NCBI RefSeq assembly: GCF_905171775.1
Contig: NC_053501.1
Coordinates: forward strand, 14,781,089 to 14,845,088
Reading direction: 5' to 3'
DNA length: 64,000 nt
Source: Rana temporaria
Lineage: Eukaryota; Chordata; Amphibia; Anura; Ranidae
In this document: positions 11,146 to 24,000 of the stretch, piece after piece
Layout: the number at the start of each line of letters is the position of its first letter
Position numbering within the stretch: the stretch's first letter is position 1
The notes under the pieces: generated by a model
Databases searched by the model: none
What the model was told of the DNA's origin: nothing
What the model saw: only the letters and a program-made list of their open reading frames with translations
Program-made: the position numbers and the translations under genes

Positions 11146-14100
11146 GTGAGTCCAGCGGGTCTGGAGACGGAGAGTGCGGAGTATGCAGTCAGGTTCTCTA
11201 TACAGAGAGAGCCCGTCATATAATGTCACTGGAGGGAGCCCCAATCCTGTGTGACATCACTGGTGGGGAGCCTCAATTGTGTGACATCACTGGTGGGAGC
11301 CTCAATTGTGTGACATCACTGGTGGAAGCCCCCATCGTATGACATCACTGTGGGAGCCTCCATCGTGTGCGCCCCCCATTGTTTGTGGCAGCCCCCCATC
11401 AAGTGTGACATCACATGTGGGAGCCCACATGCAGAATCTCCCATTGCGTGTGACGCCACTGGACAGAATCGCTATAACAAGGGCCCTCATTTGGGGAGCC
11501 CCCCCCCCCATATCGCGCGTGACGTCACTGGTGGGAGCCCCCCCCCCATATCGCGCGTGACGTCACTGGTTGGAGCCCCCCCCCCCCCATATCGCGCGTG
11601 ACGTCACTGGTGGGAGCCCCCCCCCCATATCGCGCGTGACGTCACTGGTTGGAGCCCCCCCATATCGCGCGTGACGTCACTGGTGGGAGCCCCCCCATAT
11701 CGCGCGTGACGTCACTGGTGGGAGCCCCCCCCATATCGCGCGTGACGTCACTGGTTGGAGCCCCCCCATATCGCGCGTGACGTCACTGGTGGGAGCCCCC
11801 CCCCCCCCCATATCGCGCGTGACGTCACTGGTGGGAGCCCCCCCCCCCCCATATCGCGCGTGACGTCACTGGTGGGAGCCCCCCCCCCCCATATCGCGCG
11901 TGACGTCACTGGTGGGAGCCCCCCCCCCCCCCCATATCGCGCGTGACGTCACTGGTGGGAGCCCCCCCCCCATCGCGCGTGACGTCACTGGTGGGAGCCC
12001 CCCCCCCCCCCATCGCGCGTGACGTCACTGGTGGGAGCCCCCCCCCCATTCGCGCGCAACGTCACTGGTGGGAGCCCCCCCCCCCATTCGCGCGCAACGT
12101 CACTGGTGGGAGCCCCCCCCCCCCATTCGCGCGTGACGTCACTGGTGGGACCCCCCCCCACCACCGCACGCGACGTCACTGGTGTAAGCCCCTGCCCCAT
12201 ATCGCGCGCGACGTCACTGGTGGAAGCACCCACCCCATATCGCGCGCGACGTCACTGGTGGAAGCCCCCGCCCCATATCGCGCGCGACGTCACTGGTGTA
12301 AGCCCCCGCCCCATATCGCGCGCAACGTCACTGGTGTAAGCCCCCGCCCCATATCGCGCGCGACGTCACTGGTGTAAGCCCCCGCCCCATATCGCGCGCA
12401 ACGTCACTGGTGGAAGCCCCCGCCATCGTGCGCGACGTCACTGGTGGAAGGCCCCCACCTCCCCTCACCATTATGCGCGACGTCACTGGTGGAAGCCCCC
12501 CCCCCCACCATCGCGCGCAACGTCACTGGTGGAAGCCCCCACCATCGCGCGTGACGTCACTGGTGGAAGCCCCCCCCCCCATCATCGCGCGTGACGTCAC
12601 TGGTGGAAGCCCCCCCATCATCGCGCGTGACGTCACTGGTGGAAGCCCCCCCCCCCAATCATCGCGCGTGACGTCACTGGTGGAAGCCCCCCCCCCCCCC
12701 CCCCCCCCCCCCAATCATCGCGCGTGACGTCACTGGTGGAAGCCCCCCCATCATCGCGCGTGACGTCACTGGTGGGAGCCCCCCCCATCATCGCACGTGA
12801 CGTCACTGGTGGGAGCCCCCCCCCCCCCATCATCGCGCGTGACGTCACTGGTGGGAGCCCCCCCCCCCATCATCGCGCGTGACGTCACGGGTGGGAGCCC
12901 CCCCATCATCGCGCGTGACGTCACTGGTGGGAGCCCCCCCATCATCGCGCGTGACGTCACTGGTGGGAGCCCCCCCATCATCGCGCGTGACGTCACTGGT
13001 GGGAGCCCCCCCATCATCGCGCGTGACGTCACTGGTGGGAGCCCCCCCCCCCATCGCGCGTGACGTCACTGGTGGGAGCCCCCCCATCGCGCGTGACGTC
13101 ACTGGTGGGAGCCCCCCCCCCCCCTCCATTGCGTGCAACGTCACTGGTGGGAGCCCCCACCCCCCTCCATCGCGCGCGACGTCACTGGTGGGAGCCCCTC
13201 CCCCCCATCGCGCGCGACGTCACTGGTGGGAGCCTTCTTCCCATGACTGTAGTCGTCTTTCCCGTATGGACCTCATTATAATTTCATTCTACCCACAGGA
13301 AGAAGAAGGTGGGCAAACATGAGCCCAGAGCCGATAAAGAGTCAGAAGCAGAAAAGGCAAAGGCCAATGCGGCCATCTGGGAGGCCAGACTTAAAATGGC
13401 GGAACTGTCTCGAACACAGTACCGCGACGCCGCCCGAACCTTGGCACACAATAATGAAGAGCTGAGTAAGAACCAGTACCAGATGGAGAAGGATATGCTG
13501 GAAGTCATTGGTTTCCTGAAGAAACAGGACCTGAAGAAGGATGAAATGGTACCACCTCTACCATATATAGCTCACCAGATGTTCCCCCTCCGTGGGCCCC
13601 CTCCTCTGCTCCTCCCTCTACCTTATACCTCTGACCTCATCCCCGCTGGTCCCCCTCTGCCTCAAACCTCTGACCTCATCCCCGCTGGTCCCCCTCTTCT
13701 TCTCCTCCCTCTGCCTCAAACCTCTGACCTCATCCCCGCTGGTCCCCCTCTTCTTCTCCTCCCTCTGCCTCAAACCTCTGACCTCATCCCCGCTGGTCCC
13801 CCTCTTCTTCTCCTCCCTCTGCCTCAAACCTCTGACCTCATCCCCGCTGGTCCCCCTCTTCTTCTCCTCCCTCTGCCTCAAACCTCTGACCTCATCCCCG
13901 CTGGTCCCCCTCTTCTTCTCCTCCCTCTGCCTCAAACCTCTGACCTCATCCCCGCTGGTCCCCCTCTTCTTCTCCTCCCTCTGCCTCAAACCTCTGACCT
14001 CATCCCCGCTGGTCCCCCTCTTCTTCTCCTCCCTCTGCCTCAAACCTCTGACCTCATCCCCGCTGGTCCCCCTCTTCTTCTCCTCCCTCTGCCTCAAACC

Positions 14101-17100
14101 TCTGACCTCATCCCCGCTGGTCCCCCTCTTCTTCTCCTCCCTCTGCCTCAAACCTCTGACCTCATCCCCGCTGGTCCCCCTCTTCTTCTCCTCCCTCTGC
14201 CTCAAACCTCTGACCTCATCCCCGCTGGTCCCCCTCTTCTTCTCCTCCCTCTGCCTCAAACCTCTGACCTCATCCCCGCTGGTCCCCCTCTTCTTCTCCT
14301 CCCTCTGCCTCAAACCTCTGACCTCATCCCCGCTGGTCCCCCTCTTCTTCTCCTCCCTCTGCCTCAAACCTCTGACCTCATCCCCGCTGGTCCCCCTCTT
14401 CTTCTCCTCCCTCTGCCTCAAACCTCTGACCTCATCCCCGCTGGTCCCCCTCTTCTTCTCCTCCCTCTGCCTCAAACCTCTGACCTCTTCCCCGCTGGTC
14501 CCCCTCTTCTTCTCCTCCCTCTGCCTCAAACCTCTGACCTCATCCCCGCTGGTCCCTCTCTTCTTCTCCTCCCTCTGCCATAAACCTCTGACCTCATCCC
14601 CGCTGGTCCCCCTCTTCTTCTCCTCCCTCTGCCTCAAACCTCTGACCTCATCCCCGCTGGTCCCCCTCTTCTTCTCCTCCCTCTTCCTCAAACCTCTGAC
14701 CTCATCCCCGCTGGTCCCCCTCTTCTTCTCCTCCCTCTGCCTCAAACCTCTGACCTCATCCCCGCTGGTCCCCCTCTTCTTCTCCTCCCTCTGCCTCAAA
14801 CCTCTGACCTCATCCCCGCTGGTCCCCCTCTTCTTCTCCTCCCTCTGCCTCAAACCTCTGACCTCATCCCCGCTGGTCCCCCTCTTCTTCTCCTCCCTCT
14901 GCCTCAAACCTCTGACCTAATCCCCGCTGGTCCCCCTCTTCTTCTCCTCCCTCTGCCTCAAACCTCTGACCTCATCCCCGCTGGTCCCCTTCTTCTTCTC
15001 CTCCCTCTGCCTCAAACCTCTGACCTCATCCCCGCTGGTCCCCCTCTTCTTCTCCTCCCTCTGCCTTAAACCTCTGACCTCATCCCCACTGGTCCCCCTC
15101 TTCTTCTCCTCCCTCTGCCTCAAACCTCTGACCTAATCCCCGCTGGTCCCCCTCTTCTTCTCCTCCCTCTGCCTTAAACCGTATCCTATTTACGCTACGC
15201 CTCTGCAACTTAGACGGACAAGTGCAGTATTCACAAAGCACTTGCTCTGTAAGTTGCGGCGGCGTAGCGTAAATCTGCCGGCGTAAGAGCGCCGAATTCA
15301 AATTGTCAACAGGTGGGCGTGTTTTATGTAAATAAAACATGACCCCACGTAAATGACGTTTCTCACGAACGGCGCATGCGCCGGCCGTGAATATATCCCA
15401 GTGCGCATGCTCCTAATCACGTCGCAAATAGTCAATGCTTTCGACGTGAACGTAATTTACGCACAGCCCTATTCGCGAACGACTTACGCAAACGACGTAA
15501 AATTTTCAAAATTCGACGCGGGAACGACGTCCATACTTAACATTGGCTATGCCTCATATAGCAGGAGTAACCTTACGCCGGAAAAAGCCTTACGCAAAAT
15601 ACGTAAAAAAAATCCACCGGGCGCACGTACCTTTCTGAATCGGCGTATCCAGCTCCTTTGCATATTCTACGCTGAAATCTACGGCAGCGCCACCTAGCGG
15701 CCAGCGTGATAATGCACCCTAAGATACAACGGTGTAAGAGACTTACGCCAGTGGGATCTTAGCCTAATTTCGGCGTATCTTGCTTTCTGAATACAGAAAG
15801 AAGATACGCCGGCGCAGATTTGAATTGATACGCCGGCGTAAATTCTTTCTGAATCTAACCCATTAACTTTAACGGCATCCCATTCTTAGTCCATAGGGTT
15901 CAATATTGAGTTGGCCCACCCTTTACAGATATAACAGCTTCATTCCCTGATGTAAAGCGCTACGCAAACTGTTGGCGCTATATAAATCCTGTATAATAAT
16001 AATAACTCTTCTGGGAAGGCTGTCCACAAGGTTTAGGAGTGTGTCTAAGGCAGTGTTTCTCACCTCCAGTCCTCAAGGCACCCCAACAGGTCATGTTTTC
16101 AGGCTTTGCATTATTTTGCACATGATGAGTTTCACTGCCTTAGTAATTACCACAGCCGTTTCATCTGAGAAAAATCCAGAAAATATGACCTGTTGGGGGA
16201 CCTTGATGACTGGAGTTGAGAAACACTGGTCTATGAGAATGTTTGACATTTTTCCAAAAGTGCATTTATGAGGTCAGGCACTGATGTTGGACGGGAAGGC
16301 CTGGCTTGAAGTCTCCCCTCTAATTCATCCCAAACGTGTTCTATCGGGTTGAGGTCAGGACAAGTTCCTCCACCCCAAACTCGCTCATCCATGTCTTTAT
16401 GGACCTTGCTTTGTGCTCTGGTCCAAATCATTTGGTGGAGGGGGGATTTTACACCGTCGTATCTTAGGCGGCATATTTACGCTGGCCGCTAGGTGGCGCT
16501 TCCATAGATTTACGCGAGGAATATGCAAATGAGCTAGATACGCCGATTCAGAAACGTACGTCCGGCCGGCGCATTTTTTTACGACGTTTACGTTAGGCTT
16601 TGTTCGGTGTATAGTTACCCCTGCTATATGAGGTGTAGCTAATGTTAAAGGGGAGGTTCACCCTAAAAACGACTTTCCCCCCCACATTACAATACGATTA
16701 TGCCTATTACTTTTTTTTTGATGCTGTACATACCTTCGTACAGCTATTCACCCGTGGCTTCCGGGTTGCGAGTCCCGCGGGAGTGGGCGTTCCTAACATG
16801 GTGGTGATTGACATTTTGACAAAAAACGAGCTCCCCCCCGTCGCGTAAGCCGCGCCACGATTGGCGAAAGGAGCCGAACGGCGATGCGCAGTATAGCGCC
16901 AACTCGCCGTTCGGCTCCTTTCGCCAATCGTGACGCGGCTTACGCGACGGGGGGGGAGCTCGTTTTTTGTCAAAATGTCAATCACCACCATGTTAGGAAC
17001 GCCCACTCCCGCGGGACTCGCAACCCGGAAGCCACGGGTGAATAGCTGTACGAAGGTATGTACAGCATCAAAAAAAAAGTAATAGGCATAATCGTATTGT

Positions 17101-20100
17101 AATGTGGGGGGGCCAGTGTAATAAGGGAAAGTCGTTTTTAGGGTGAACCTCCCCTTTAAGTATGGCCGTCGTTCCCGTGCCGAGTTTTGAAATTTTTACG
17201 TCGTTTGCGTAAGTCGTTCGCGAATATGGCTGTACGTCATTTACATTCACGTCGAATCCAATACGTCCTTGCGGCGTAATTTGGAGCAATGCACACTGGG
17301 ATATTTTACGGACGGCGCATGCGCCGTTCAAAAAAAACATGAAAAACGCGGGGTCAAGTAAAATTTAAATAAAACACGCCCCCAACATCCCCATTTGAAT
17401 TAGGCGGGCTTACGCCGCCACACATACGTTACGCCGCCGTAACTAAGGGCGCAAGTTCTTTCTGAATACAGAACTTGTGCCCAAAGTTACAGCGGCGTAA
17501 AGTATCGGAGATACGTATGCCCGCAGAAAGATGCGCGCATCTTTCTGAATCTACCCCTATGTATACACAAATGCTTTGTTTTTCATTTCTATTTTAAAAT
17601 GATTTTTTTTTTTAACAAGGTAACAGTCTATGGCACTCACTACAAGTAGAAGCCTAAACCTGTATAGAGTGCACCATGTCCCCTTAATATGGATTCTCTC
17701 TGTTTCCTCCCATAAGATTGAAGAATTACAGCGACAACTGTCAGCAGAGAGGAAACAAGCAGATGAAGAGAGACAACAGCTGGTGAGTGACTGTCCTTCC
17801 TCTGCAGTGATATTCCTAACGGCAACTTTCCACCTTCTGTCTCTCATATGCAACAGCATTTTATTTTTTCATTTAAAGTTTTATTTTGCACACCAGAAAA
17901 ACAATACAATTCCAGTATCGATAAGTGGTGACTGGTGCTCAAAATGTATGGGGGGGGGGGGGCACAAAAAAACTGAAACAATAAATAAAAAAGATTGCAG
18001 ACAATGTGCCCATCAAGGGCAGCCACTGTGCCATCAAATGCAACCACTGTGCCATCAATTGCTGCCACTGTGCCCATCAATTGCCGCTAATGTGCCCATC
18101 AATTGCTGCTACTGTGACCCATCAATTGCTGCCAGTGTGCGCATCAATTGCTGCCAGTGTGCCCATTAATTGCCACTACTGTGCCCCATCAAATGCTGCC
18201 AGTGTGCCCATCAATTGTCATTACTGTGCCCCATCAAATGCTGCCAGTGTGCCCATCAATTGCCGCTACTGTGCCCCATCTGGATGGGGGGAGACGCTGG
18301 ATACATGGGGGGGGAGACGCTGGATGGGGGGAGACGCTGGATACATGGGGGGGAGACGCTGGATGGGGGGGGAGACAATGGCTGCATGGGGGGAGACGCT
18401 GAATGGGGGGAGACAATGGCTGCATGGGGGGAGACATGGCTGGATGGGGGGTGACAATGGCTGGATGGGGGGTGACAATGGCTGCATGGGGGGAGACTCT
18501 GGATGGGGGGAGACAATGGCTGCAGGGGGGGTGACAATGGCTGCATGGGGGGTGACAATGGCTGCATGGGGGGTGACAATGGCTGCATGGGGGGTGACAA
18601 TGGCTGCATGGGGGGTGACAATGGCTGGATGGGGGGAGACAATGGCTGGATGGGGGGAGACAATGGCTGGATGGGGGGAGACAATGGCTGGATGGGGGGA
18701 GACAATGGCTGGATGGGGGGTGACAATGGCTGCATGGGGGGAGACAATGGCTGCATGGGGGGAGACAATGGCTGCATATGTGGGGGGACATCGTTGCATT
18801 TGGGGACACATTTAAAAAAAAGTATCGGTATTCGGTATCGGCGACTACTTGAAAAAAAGTATCGGTATTCGGTATCGGCGACTACTTGAAAAAAAGTATC
18901 GGTACTCGTACTCAGTCCTAAAAAAGTGGTATCGGGACAACCCTAGTGTTCAGGGTGATGTGCAGTGTTAGTTTTCCTCCACACATATTATTTTGCTTTT
19001 AGGCCAAAACGTTCAATTTTGGTCTCATCTGACCAGAGCACCTTCTTCCACATGTTTGCTGTGTCCCCCACATGGCTTCTCACAAACTGCAAACAGGACT
19101 TCTTATGGCTTTCTTTCACCAATGTCTTTCTTCTTGTCACTTTTCCATAAAGACCAGATTTGTGGAGAGCACAACTAATAGTTGTCCTGTGGACAGATTC
19201 TCCCATCTGAACCGTGGATATGTGGATATACCGAGAATAAATTACCCACACATCTTTTCCCTGTGCGCTGGATGACCTTGTCCCACCACTGGTTGCACAG
19301 ACCTCATGTAGCTTTTTTTCTGCCCGAAGCATGCAATCTGTCCACCTCGCTTTTCTTCTCCGATTATCTGTTTGTCAGTACTCTTTCTCCCTATTTGCCA
19401 CCACCCTGAAAGTGTGAAGTCTTTTCACAGATAGAGGCATACAAGAAGCAGATTGCCAGCTTGGAAGAGAAATGCTCCCAGAAGACTCAGGAAATGCAGA
19501 TAATTCAGGCAGAGTTCAGGATGATGAAGGAATTTCGCAGACGTAAAGGGGAAATGGAGAAAGAGCTGGATGAGGTGATACCACGTTCCTTGTACCTTAC
19601 TGCCATGTTTTCTACTGATATTCACTCACCTAGAATGCTCTTTCTACACAGATTAAAGGGAGCCTGCGCCGAGCTAACCAGGAGCATAAAGAGTCGCTGG
19701 CGGCTATAGAGAGACGCTTCTTCCAAGACAAGGTGAGAACAGTGCAATGGTGGCCTTACGGGTCATTTGGGGTAATGATGTATCTCATCATTTGTTTTCT
19801 TGAAGCCCAAATATGCCAGGACGGTACAAATACCTCACACCTCCCAAATGACCCTTTTTGGAAAATAGACACTCTGAGATATTTAGTAAGAGGCACAGTG
19901 CATTTTTTGAAGTTGTAATTTTTTATAATTTTCTTTTTGTAAAATGTATTTTGTTTTACATACAGTACTGTCACCAGTGCAGTACAGCATCATCATATAA
20001 GGGGGCCGACGGTGAGCAGGGACACTGACTGATGACAGTACGTAAAAAAATAGAAAAATATATATATATATATATTTTTATATATACAGTATATATATAT

Positions 20101-20209
20101 ATATATTTTTTATATATATATTTTTTATTTATTTACATTTTCTTAATTTTTTTATATATATATATATATACACACACACACATACAATTTAAGAAAATGT
20201 AAATAAATA

Positions 20210-20272
<63 letters not shown>

Positions 20273-20992
20273 TTTTATTATTTACATTTTTGTACATACT
20301 GTGACCATAGTAACACTGTACTACTCTGGGGGATCTGGATTTTTTGATGACAGAAGATCCATCTATGTCTGGTGTCCAGATCTGTACAATATTGTGTGCA
20401 AGTCACACAGAGCATCGTGGTATGGAGGGCAGGAAAATGCCACATCCAAGGAAGGACTGTTATTCAATCATCACACAGTACAATGCATCATACATCAGGA
20501 TCAATCACAAGTGTCCTACCAATCCTCTATTAAATAGTCTGCTGTACAACAATTAAAGGAGAAGTACAGCCAAAGCTAATTTGGTTGTACTTCTCCTGTG
20601 GATCACAGGAGTGCAGTTTGTTCTGCACTCCTGTGACCCGTTTTCAGCAGACAGCGTGCTGAAGCCCGCTGTGGGCCGACGTTACAGAGCCCGTCAAGGC
20701 TGGGAAAAGATGACTACCATATGGTCGCCTGACGCCTGGACCGACACCTGTCTCGGCGAGCCGCCGAGAGCCTGACCCAGCCATTCCCGACCCACTCCAG
20801 TGACCTTGCGGGGCAGTGCAGAGAGTCGGTGAATGACAGTCACCAGCTTTGTGCTCAAGGAGCACTGAGAACCAAGCGATCAGCGGTGTTTGATCGCTCA
20901 GTTCTCAGTCTTAGAAGTGACTGGAAACAGATGCAGCATCAACCTGGATAAGTATGATTTCTTTAAAATAATAAAGCCAAACTTCAATATAC

Positions 20993-21063
<71 letters not shown>

Positions 21064-24000
21064 CACACACACACTGTATTTTCTTCTTGGTTTCTTCTGG
21101 TTGTTTTGGCAATATAGTGCAGTGTACACCATAAGTAATCACACAGTACAGTGTATCACTTAGCAGTATCTAACTATGTAAATATCAGCAGACCTGCCTG
21201 ACTGGAAGTCTGTCTGGTTGGATTTTTCATGTGATCCTTTGTTGTATATGTGCAAATAAAAGTAGATGACTTGACTAGAGGTGAGATGATCACCCAGAAC
21301 ACATGAAGAGTGGATGAGTATTTTCCGAGTGTTATCTTGTTTCAGATTACGAGATCCCAACCTACATGGCATGGCAAGGTTTCTTCCCGGTGTTCTGCCG
21401 AGCTGGTTCCTCCTATCGATATGGTTCCCTCTGGAGTGCGCAGGCGCAATCCGAGCCGACAGAAAACTCTGAGTGGGAACAGCTGTTCATCAGCTACAGA
21501 CGCGTTCGCTCCTGATGGATGATTATACACTGTATAGTACACGCCGCTTTACACAGCAAGGGGCAAATGTGATATTGACCATTGCTTTTTTGATTGGTTA
21601 TCCACGCCGCTCTTTTCAGCAAGGGGCGGATGTGATATTGAGCAGTCCTTTTTTGGGGGATGGTTGTCTCAATAAAATAGACGTCTCACATCCGCCCCTT
21701 GCTGTATAGAGCGGCATGGACAGGGATGGACTGGCCATTGGGACTACAGGGAGTTTCTCGGTGGGCCGATGGCTCAGTGGGCCGGCTTCAGTGACAGCGG
21801 ACTGCCGCTCCCTCCGCTCCTCTGTCTCTCCCTTCCCGCAGCGCTCACCTCCTCTCCCTCCCCGCAGCGCTCACCTGGGGGGAACAGAGAAGCAGGGGGA
21901 GGACCAGAAGGGCAGGGGGGATGACAGAGGAGCACAGGGGATGGAACAGACAGCTGACTCAACAGCTATGGCCTGTGAGTTCCTCACTTCTGCCTAATAT
22001 TGTCCCGTAAGGGGGGGCACCGAACTGATTCTTTGCCCCGGGGTGAAATAATGTCTAGCTTCCTCACTGGTACTGCCTATAAGAGTACCAGTACCAGACG
22101 TTCTACTCTATTAAAGTAGAACGGCTAGTGAAGGGGGAGAGGGGGCTTGGGTGGCCGTGGGGGGCGGGAGTTGTCCGGCCGCCATGGGAGAGACCTGTCA
22201 AAGTGGGTCAGTCTAGATGAAGTCCTGGGGCTGGGGGGGGGGGGGGGGGCGTGGATAGCCAATCAAAAAAGCACTGCTTAATATCACATCCGCCCCATGC
22301 TGTGTACAGCGGCGTATACTATAGAGCGCCGTGTATAAGCAGGCATCGGGAGCGAGCTCGTCTAAGCTGACAATCAGCTGTTGAGTCTCTGAGATTTCCG
22401 TGGCCTCCTACTGCGCATGCCCCGCTCCTGGCCACGCCTGCGCAGTCGAAGGCAGGAACCTATCCGATAGAGGAACCAGCTCGACAAGACACCGGCACCA
22501 GCTGAGTCAGTTTGGTGTTTGCAGTCTAGGGCAGAAGGTGTCTAGGGTTTGCTAGTTCTGACTGCTTCCAGGGCAGATATCACAAGGATATACGATCTTC
22601 TTCACAGCTTTGGAGTTGCGTATTTCGGGAGGGATCATTTACTATCTTCTGCAAGATAAAGTTTGTCAGTTTTCTGTTATACAGAGCATTGATGATGGCC
22701 ACATCCAATTTAGAATAAGGAAAAGATTTTCTGAGCACAAAATTAATCAAAGTGTACCGTGTACTTTATCCATAACATACATTTCTATACAAAGTTTTTG
22801 GCATCCCTGGTCAAGTTAGGTTGAGCCTGGATGTCCCTTCTCCTACAACAATGTCCGTCTCCTGCAAGGCCTCTACATCAACCAGTGCCGCAATATCTGA
22901 CATTTACTGACCTAACGGTTCAATGTTTTTCTCAGCAACGTCTGGAGAAAGAGGCAGAGAAGAAAATTGTGATGCTGGCAGAAAAAGCTCATAATGAGGC
23001 CATCATGTAAGAATAAAATCCTGATTGTCTGAGCCTTCTTTCTACAATCATCTGTTCTCTACAGATCTGCTCTTCCTGCCTGGCACTGACTGGTCTAAAG
23101 CTCCTTTTCCCAAGAGTTCTACTGTAACTACCATGTCTGTCCTTCATAAATTCTGCCTGCTGCGTCTTGCTCTGCGTGTACAGTTCATGCCTTCTCCAGT
23201 TTTTCCAACCTTAATCTACAGTCAGTGTTGATCCTTGGTATACGGTTATGTCTGTGTGTACATGAAGTTTGTCTACGTAGATCCAGTCAGTTGGGTCTGC
23301 ACAGTTTACAGATGGGCCTCAGTGTTGATTTTTGGTGCACAGTCAATGTTTGGTGTATTTACTTGCAGAAATAAAGGCCTGGATTCACAAAGCACTTGCG
23401 CCGACGTATCTCCAGATACGCCGCTTAAGTGCAAATATGCGCCGTCGTATCTGTGCGCCGGACCCACAAACTAAGATACGCCTAAAAACAGGCTTCATCC
23501 CACCGACGTAACTTGCCTACGCCGGCGTAGAGTGGGCGCATATTTACGCTGGATGCATGTGGCGCTCCCATCGATTTTCTATTCAAATATGCAAATGAGG
23601 GAGATACGGCGATTCACGAACGTACATGCGCCCGACGCAGTGCGTGTAAAGTCATACGTCCGGCATAAAGTTATGCCCCATAAAGGAGGTGTAACTCAGC
23701 AGCATCCATGCAAAGGGCTGCACCAGGGAACACAAGCCGGCGTATTTTACGTAGTTTAGGTTGGACGTGTATCTGGCTGGGTGTAGGTTACGTTCACGCC
23801 GTAGGCAGTGATCCGACGTATCTTAGGCAGTTGTTCCGACGTGATTCTGAGCATGTGCACGGGGATGCGTCCACGGGACGGCGCATGCTCAGTTCGTTAT
23901 AAGTATCTGTCTGACACTCAGCCCATCATTTGCATGGGGTCACGCCTCATTTGCATGACTCAAGCCCACTTCCACCTACGCCGGCTTACGCCTGAGAAAC

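Larger units (their letters stand above)
15875..16440 (-). pseudogene. Tc1/mariner transposase remnant with two nested insertions
   Basis: On the minus strand, 16431-16231 reads CPDLNPIEHVWDELEGRL and continues with ALLEKCQTF, the C-terminal DDE-region signature of Tc1 transposases (the PDLNPIE motif). The remaining Tc1 sequence is split by an L2-like tail (about 15943-16005) and a hAT MITE (16051-16228). The element is a dead fragment. Confidence 0.75.

Noticed and set aside
11225..13235. CRISPR-like array of regular repeats and spacers
   Set aside because: The 'spacers' are homopolymeric C runs and the repeats are contiguous tandem units in a vertebrate intron; no cas genes.
13592..14920. 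Frames of 442 codons (+) and 429 codons (-) in the 54-bp array
   Set aside because: A 54-bp unit without stops leaves frames open on both strands. Only the frame continuous with BBOF1 exon 2 deserves attention, and only as possible intron retention.
18286..18790. Classical G-quadruplex cluster
   Set aside because: The six-G runs are separated by 14 bases, longer than typical stable loops; I do not claim quadruplexes here.
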